Origin: Saprospiraceae bacterium
GTDB lineage: Bacteria > Bacteroidota > Bacteroidia > Chitinophagales > Saprospiraceae
Reading direction: 5' to 3'
Assembly (NCBI GenBank): GCA_019187225.1
Contig: JABAQQ010000019.1
Span: forward strand, 124,001 to 188,000
Length of the DNA: 64,000 nucleotides
Under the pieces are notes generated by a model. It saw nothing but the letters and a program-made list of their open reading frames with translations. It was not told the origin of the DNA and did no database searches. Of the stretch, positions 61,559 to 64,000 are shown piece after piece (position 1 is the first letter of the stretch; every line of letters begins with the position of its first letter). Both the position numbers and the translations under genes were made by a program.

Positions 61559-62173
61559 ATGGCTCGTTATACAGGACCAACCACCAAAAAAGCCCGTACG
61601 TTCGGCGACCCGATTTTCGGGGTGGACAAATATTTTGAACGCCGCAAATATCCACCTGGCCAGCACGGCTTGTCGCGGAAGAAAAAGCAGGCTTCGAACT
61701 ATTCGCAGCAGTTGCAGGAAAAGCAAAAAGCCAAGTACACTTATGGTGTGCTGGAGCGCCAGTTCCGTAAAACTTTTGTGAATGCGACCCGTCGCCACGG
61801 CGTTACCGGTGAAGTATTGCTGCAATTGCTCGAAGCGCGCTTAGACAATACGGTTTATCGCCTCGGTATTGCCCCGACCCGTCGTGGTGCGCGTCAGTTG
61901 GTCGGCCACCGGCATGTCACGGTGAACGGCGAGGTAGTGAACATCCCGTCGTACACCCTCAAACCCGGCGACGTGGTGGCGGTGCGCGGCAAGTCCAAAG
62001 GCCTGGATGTAATAACGACCCATGCAGGCTCCAAGACGAGCAACGTGCGTCAGTTCGGATGGCTGGAATGGAACCCTGACAAAATGCAGGGTATCTTCCT
62101 TTCCTATCCGCAGCGCGACCAAATACCGGAGAAGATCAACGAGCAGCTGATCGTCGAGTTGTACTCGAAATAA
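61559..62173 (+). CDS. rpsD: 30S ribosomal protein S4
   Basis: S4 (204 residues), primary 16S binder and part of the mRNA entry helicase. It begins [20 protein letters not shown], and has the S4 RNA-binding domain [48 protein letters not shown]. No zinc-binding cysteines are present at the N-terminus. Start ATG 61559. A hairpin follows before rpoA. Confidence 0.98.
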   Translation: MARYTGPTTKKARTFGDPIFGVDKYFERRKYPPGQHGLSRKKKQASNYSQQLQEKQKAKYTYGVLERQFRKTFVNATRRHGVTGEVLLQLLEARLDNTVYRLGIAPTRRGARQLVGHRHVTVNGEVVNIPSYTLKPGDVVAVRGKSKGLDVITTHAGSKTSNVRQFGWLEWNPDKMQGIFLSYPQRDQIPEKINEQLIVELYSK

Positions 62174-62191
62174 AAATAAAGACAAGGAAAA

Positions 62192-62219
62192 GGTTGGCGT
62201 TCGGTTGCGAACGCCAACC
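62192..62219 (+). terminator. 12-bp terminator-like hairpin between rpsD and rpoA
   Basis: GGTTGGCGTTCG (62192-62203) pairs perfectly with 62208-62219 around a GTTG loop, followed by ATTTTCG. Placed in a 138-bp gap with no repeat spacer and no clear promoter before rpoA, it may lower expression of rpoA-rplQ or mark a processing site. Confidence 0.7.
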
Positions 62220-62311
62220 ATTTTCGCATTTAAGCGTTTTAGTCCTCCAACTTTCTCCCTGCCCTCTAAATCATTGATTCCCACCATTTCAAATTCGGAG
62301 CGTTCCACAAT

Positions 62312-63310
62312 ATGAGTATTCTCAATTTCCAAAAGCCCGACAAGATCCTGTTGCAAAAAGCAACCGATTTTGAAGGCACTTTCGAGTTTAAACCGTTGGA
62401 GCCGGGTTTCGGCCAGACGGTGGGCAACTCGCTTCGCCGTGTTCTCCTCTCCTCCCTTGAAGGTTATGCCATCAGCGCTGTGCGCATCGGCGGCGTTGAC
62501 CACGAGTTTGCGACCATTCGCGGAGTAGTGGAAGACGTGGTGGACATCGTGCTCAATTTGAAGCAGGTACGCCTCAAGCCGGCCGTTCAGGACGACAAAA
62601 ACCCGCAGGAAAAAATCTACCTGACCATCAGTGGCCGGGAAGAATTCCGCGCGGGCATGATCGAAGAGTTCAACAACGTCTTCAGGATCATGAACCCCGA
62701 CCTGCTCATCTGCCGGATGGAGCCCTCGGTCAACCTCGAACTCGAGCTGACCATCAGCAAAGGTCGCGGCTATCAGCCCGCCGACGACGGCGCCCCGAAA
62801 GACGCCGCTATCGGCGTGATCCCGATCGACGCCATCTACACGCCCATCAAAAATGTGGCTTACAAAGTGGAAAACACCCGCGTCGGCCAGCGTACCGACT
62901 ACGAAAAACTGACCATCGACGTAAAAACGGACGGTACCATCCACCCGGAAGAAGCCATCCGCGAAGCCAGCCGCATCCTCATCCAGCACCTGATGCTGAT
63001 CACGGACGACAACATCACGTTCGACACACCGGCCAGCCGCGAGGAAAATGTGGTGGACGAGCACATCCTCCACATGCGCAAACTGCTGAAAACGTCGCTC
63101 GAAGACCTCGACCTCAGCGTGCGCGCTTACAACTGCCTCAAAGCCGCCAAGATCAATACCCTGGCGGAACTCGTGCGCTACGACACCCACGAACTTCTCA
63201 AATTCCGCAACTTCGGCAAGAAGTCGCTGGTGGAGATCGAGGAACTGCTTCAGGATAAGGGCCTGACTTTCGGCATGGACCTGGCGAAGTACAAACTGGA
63301 CGAAGAGTAA
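62312..63310 (+). CDS. rpoA: RNA polymerase alpha subunit
   Basis: Alpha subunit (332 residues) that nucleates RNA polymerase assembly. N-terminal domain: FEFKPLEPGFGQTVGNSLRRVLLSSLEGYAISAVRI and HEFATIRGVVEDVVDIVLNLKQV. C-terminal domain: DLDLSVRAYNCLKAAKINTLAELVRYDTHELLKFRNFGKKSLVEIEELL, with the promoter-contact helix-hairpin-helix. Start ATG 62312. Confidence 0.98.
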   Translation: MSILNFQKPDKILLQKATDFEGTFEFKPLEPGFGQTVGNSLRRVLLSSLEGYAISAVRIGGVDHEFATIRGVVEDVVDIVLNLKQVRLKPAVQDDKNPQEKIYLTISGREEFRAGMIEEFNNVFRIMNPDLLICRMEPSVNLELELTISKGRGYQPADDGAPKDAAIGVIPIDAIYTPIKNVAYKVENTRVGQRTDYEKLTIDVKTDGTIHPEEAIREASRILIQHLMLITDDNITFDTPASREENVVDEHILHMRKLLKTSLEDLDLSVRAYNCLKAAKINTLAELVRYDTHELLKFRNFGKKSLVEIEELLQDKGLTFGMDLAKYKLDEE

Positions 63311-63313
63311 ATA

Positions 63314-63451
63314 TTGGTGACTGGTTGGATTGGTGATTGGTTGATTGGTGACTGGTAACTGGTCAGTTTTGCCTCCAATCAACCAATCACCAATCAACCA
63401 ATCACCTATCCAACCAATCACCTATCCAACCAATCAACCAATCACTTTTTA
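63314..63451 (+). repeat. hairpin spacer rpoA-rplQ, GATTGGTT/AACCAATC words
   Basis: Longest perfect inverted repeat of the window: 21 bp, 63328-63348 with 63375-63395. The right arm continues with CCAATCAACCAATCACC and CTATCCAACCAATCA words for another 55 bases, so it is longer than the left. Confidence 0.95.
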
Positions 63452-63523
63452 AACAAGCGCAGTAACTGTTTGAGCGCTTCGCGCTGCCCCGGTGCTGCCA
63501 CCTAAACAAAAGGTACCCGTAAC

Positions 63524-64000
63524 ATGAGACACGGAGATAAAGTCAACAACCTCGGACGCACTGCGTCGCACCGCCGCGCCATGCTGGCGAACATGGCGAT
63601 TTCGCTCATCGAACACAAACGCATCACCACCACACTGGCCAAAGCCAAAGCCCTGCGCCAGTACGTGGAGCCGCTCGTGACAAAAGCGAAAAACAACACC
63701 ACCCACTCGCGCCGCGTGGTGTTCAGTTACCTGCAAAACAAACAGGCCATCAACGAACTCTTCGGCCCGATTGCCGAAAAGATCGGCGAGCGCCCGGGCG
63801 GTTATATGCGCGTCATCAAACTCGGCTTCCGCCGGGGCGACGGCGCCGAAACGGCCATGATCGAGTTCGTGGATTTCAACGAAACCTACAACCCGAATGC
63901 GGGCAAAGTGAAACAGGCGAAGAAAACCCGTCGCGGCGGCAGGAAAACAGCTGCTGCGGCTGTGGCTGCCGAAACGGCTGCTCCGGTGGCTGAAGCGGTT
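63524..64000 (+). CDS. rplQ: 50S ribosomal protein L17 (partial, runs off right edge)
   Basis: L17 near the tunnel exit; 159 codons are visible and no stop is reached. It begins [44 protein letters not shown], and has [27 protein letters not shown]. From about residue 125 there is an Ala/Lys-rich extension ([20 protein letters not shown]) beyond the usual 120-130 residues, a known trait of L17 in Bacteroidota. Start ATG 63524. Last gene of the alpha operon. Confidence 0.97.
   Translation, partial: MRHGDKVNNLGRTASHRRAMLANMAISLIEHKRITTTLAKAKALRQYVEPLVTKAKNNTTHSRRVVFSYLQNKQAINELFGPIAEKIGERPGGYMRVIKLGFRRGDGAETAMIEFVDFNETYNPNAGKVKQAKKTRRGGRKTAAAAVAAETAAPVAEAV

Noticed and set aside
1..64000. tRNA or rRNA genes, insertion sequences, prophage genes
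   Set aside because: No cloverleaf-like segments, rRNA-like stretches, transposase motifs or terminal inverted repeats flanking a gene were recognised on either strand by reading.

Overview
The window comes from the chromosome of a member of the Bacteroidota, most likely a gliding Saprospiria-type lineage (inference). The evidence is: promoters of the TAnnTTTGC type, no Shine-Dalgarno-led starts, type IX secretion (T9SS) sorting domains of both kinds (the Por-type C-terminus and the gliding-associated CHU_C domain), a PorV/PorQ-like barrel, a GldH-like lipoprotein, a TPR/propeller/OmpA protein, and a ribosomal protein cluster of Bacteroidota type. No rRNA, tRNA, insertion sequence, phage gene or CRISPR array was found.

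Layout. 1-8.4 kb (minus): a C39-peptidase ABC exporter cut by the left edge, a lipase/beta-helix protein with a T9SS sorting domain, a small lipoprotein and a GH113-like glycosidase lipoprotein. 8.5-18.8 kb (minus): HIT hydrolase, greA with a three-hairpin leader, then a TonB receptor, a giant secreted protein and a PorV/PorQ-like barrel as one surface operon. 19-24 kb: 2-hydroxyacid dehydrogenase (minus), a lipoprotein, the OmpA/TPR protein and gldH (plus). 24-31 kb (minus): a BlaR1/BlaI sensor-repressor pair with two operator palindromes, a PlsC-type acyltransferase and a 919-residue CHU_C adhesin-like protein. 31-38.8 kb: pssA, purS, rsmI, pdxJ, a truncated Mfd (minus), a GNAT acetyltransferase (minus), a frameshifted small membrane protein, and the 5-oxoprolinase genes pxpB-pxpC-pxpA followed by an NRAMP-like transporter. 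40-46 kb: gmhA, a class 1 isoprenoid-fold enzyme, a membrane acyltransferase and a metallo-beta-lactamase-fold hydrolase (one minus operon), a small membrane protein, a secreted hypothetical protein and a divergent SUMF1-type protein. 46.5-64 kb (plus): the S10-spc-alpha cluster, 30 genes from rpsJ to rplQ (cut by the right edge), including secY, map, infA and rpoA.

The most striking feature is not a gene. The spacers, and several coding regions, are filled with short tandem words of mostly 7 nt (CCAATAA, CCAACAA, AATCCGC, CCACCGT, CACTGCC, ATTCATC and others). They resemble the heptanucleotide STRR repeats known from heterocystous cyanobacteria. In the ribosomal cluster 19 of 29 gene junctions carry such a spacer. 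It is usually a G/T-rich arm just after the stop codon and a complementary A/C-rich arm ending at the next start codon, with perfect inverted repeats of up to 21 bp. The same word families occur in frame inside at least five proteins (GH113-like lipoprotein, Mfd fragment, PxpB, class 1 isoprenoid enzyme, acyltransferase). The spread of different words with one common architecture suggests an active repeat-generating or repeat-dispersal process, and possibly a role in translation or mRNA structure of the ribosomal operon. Neither has been shown.
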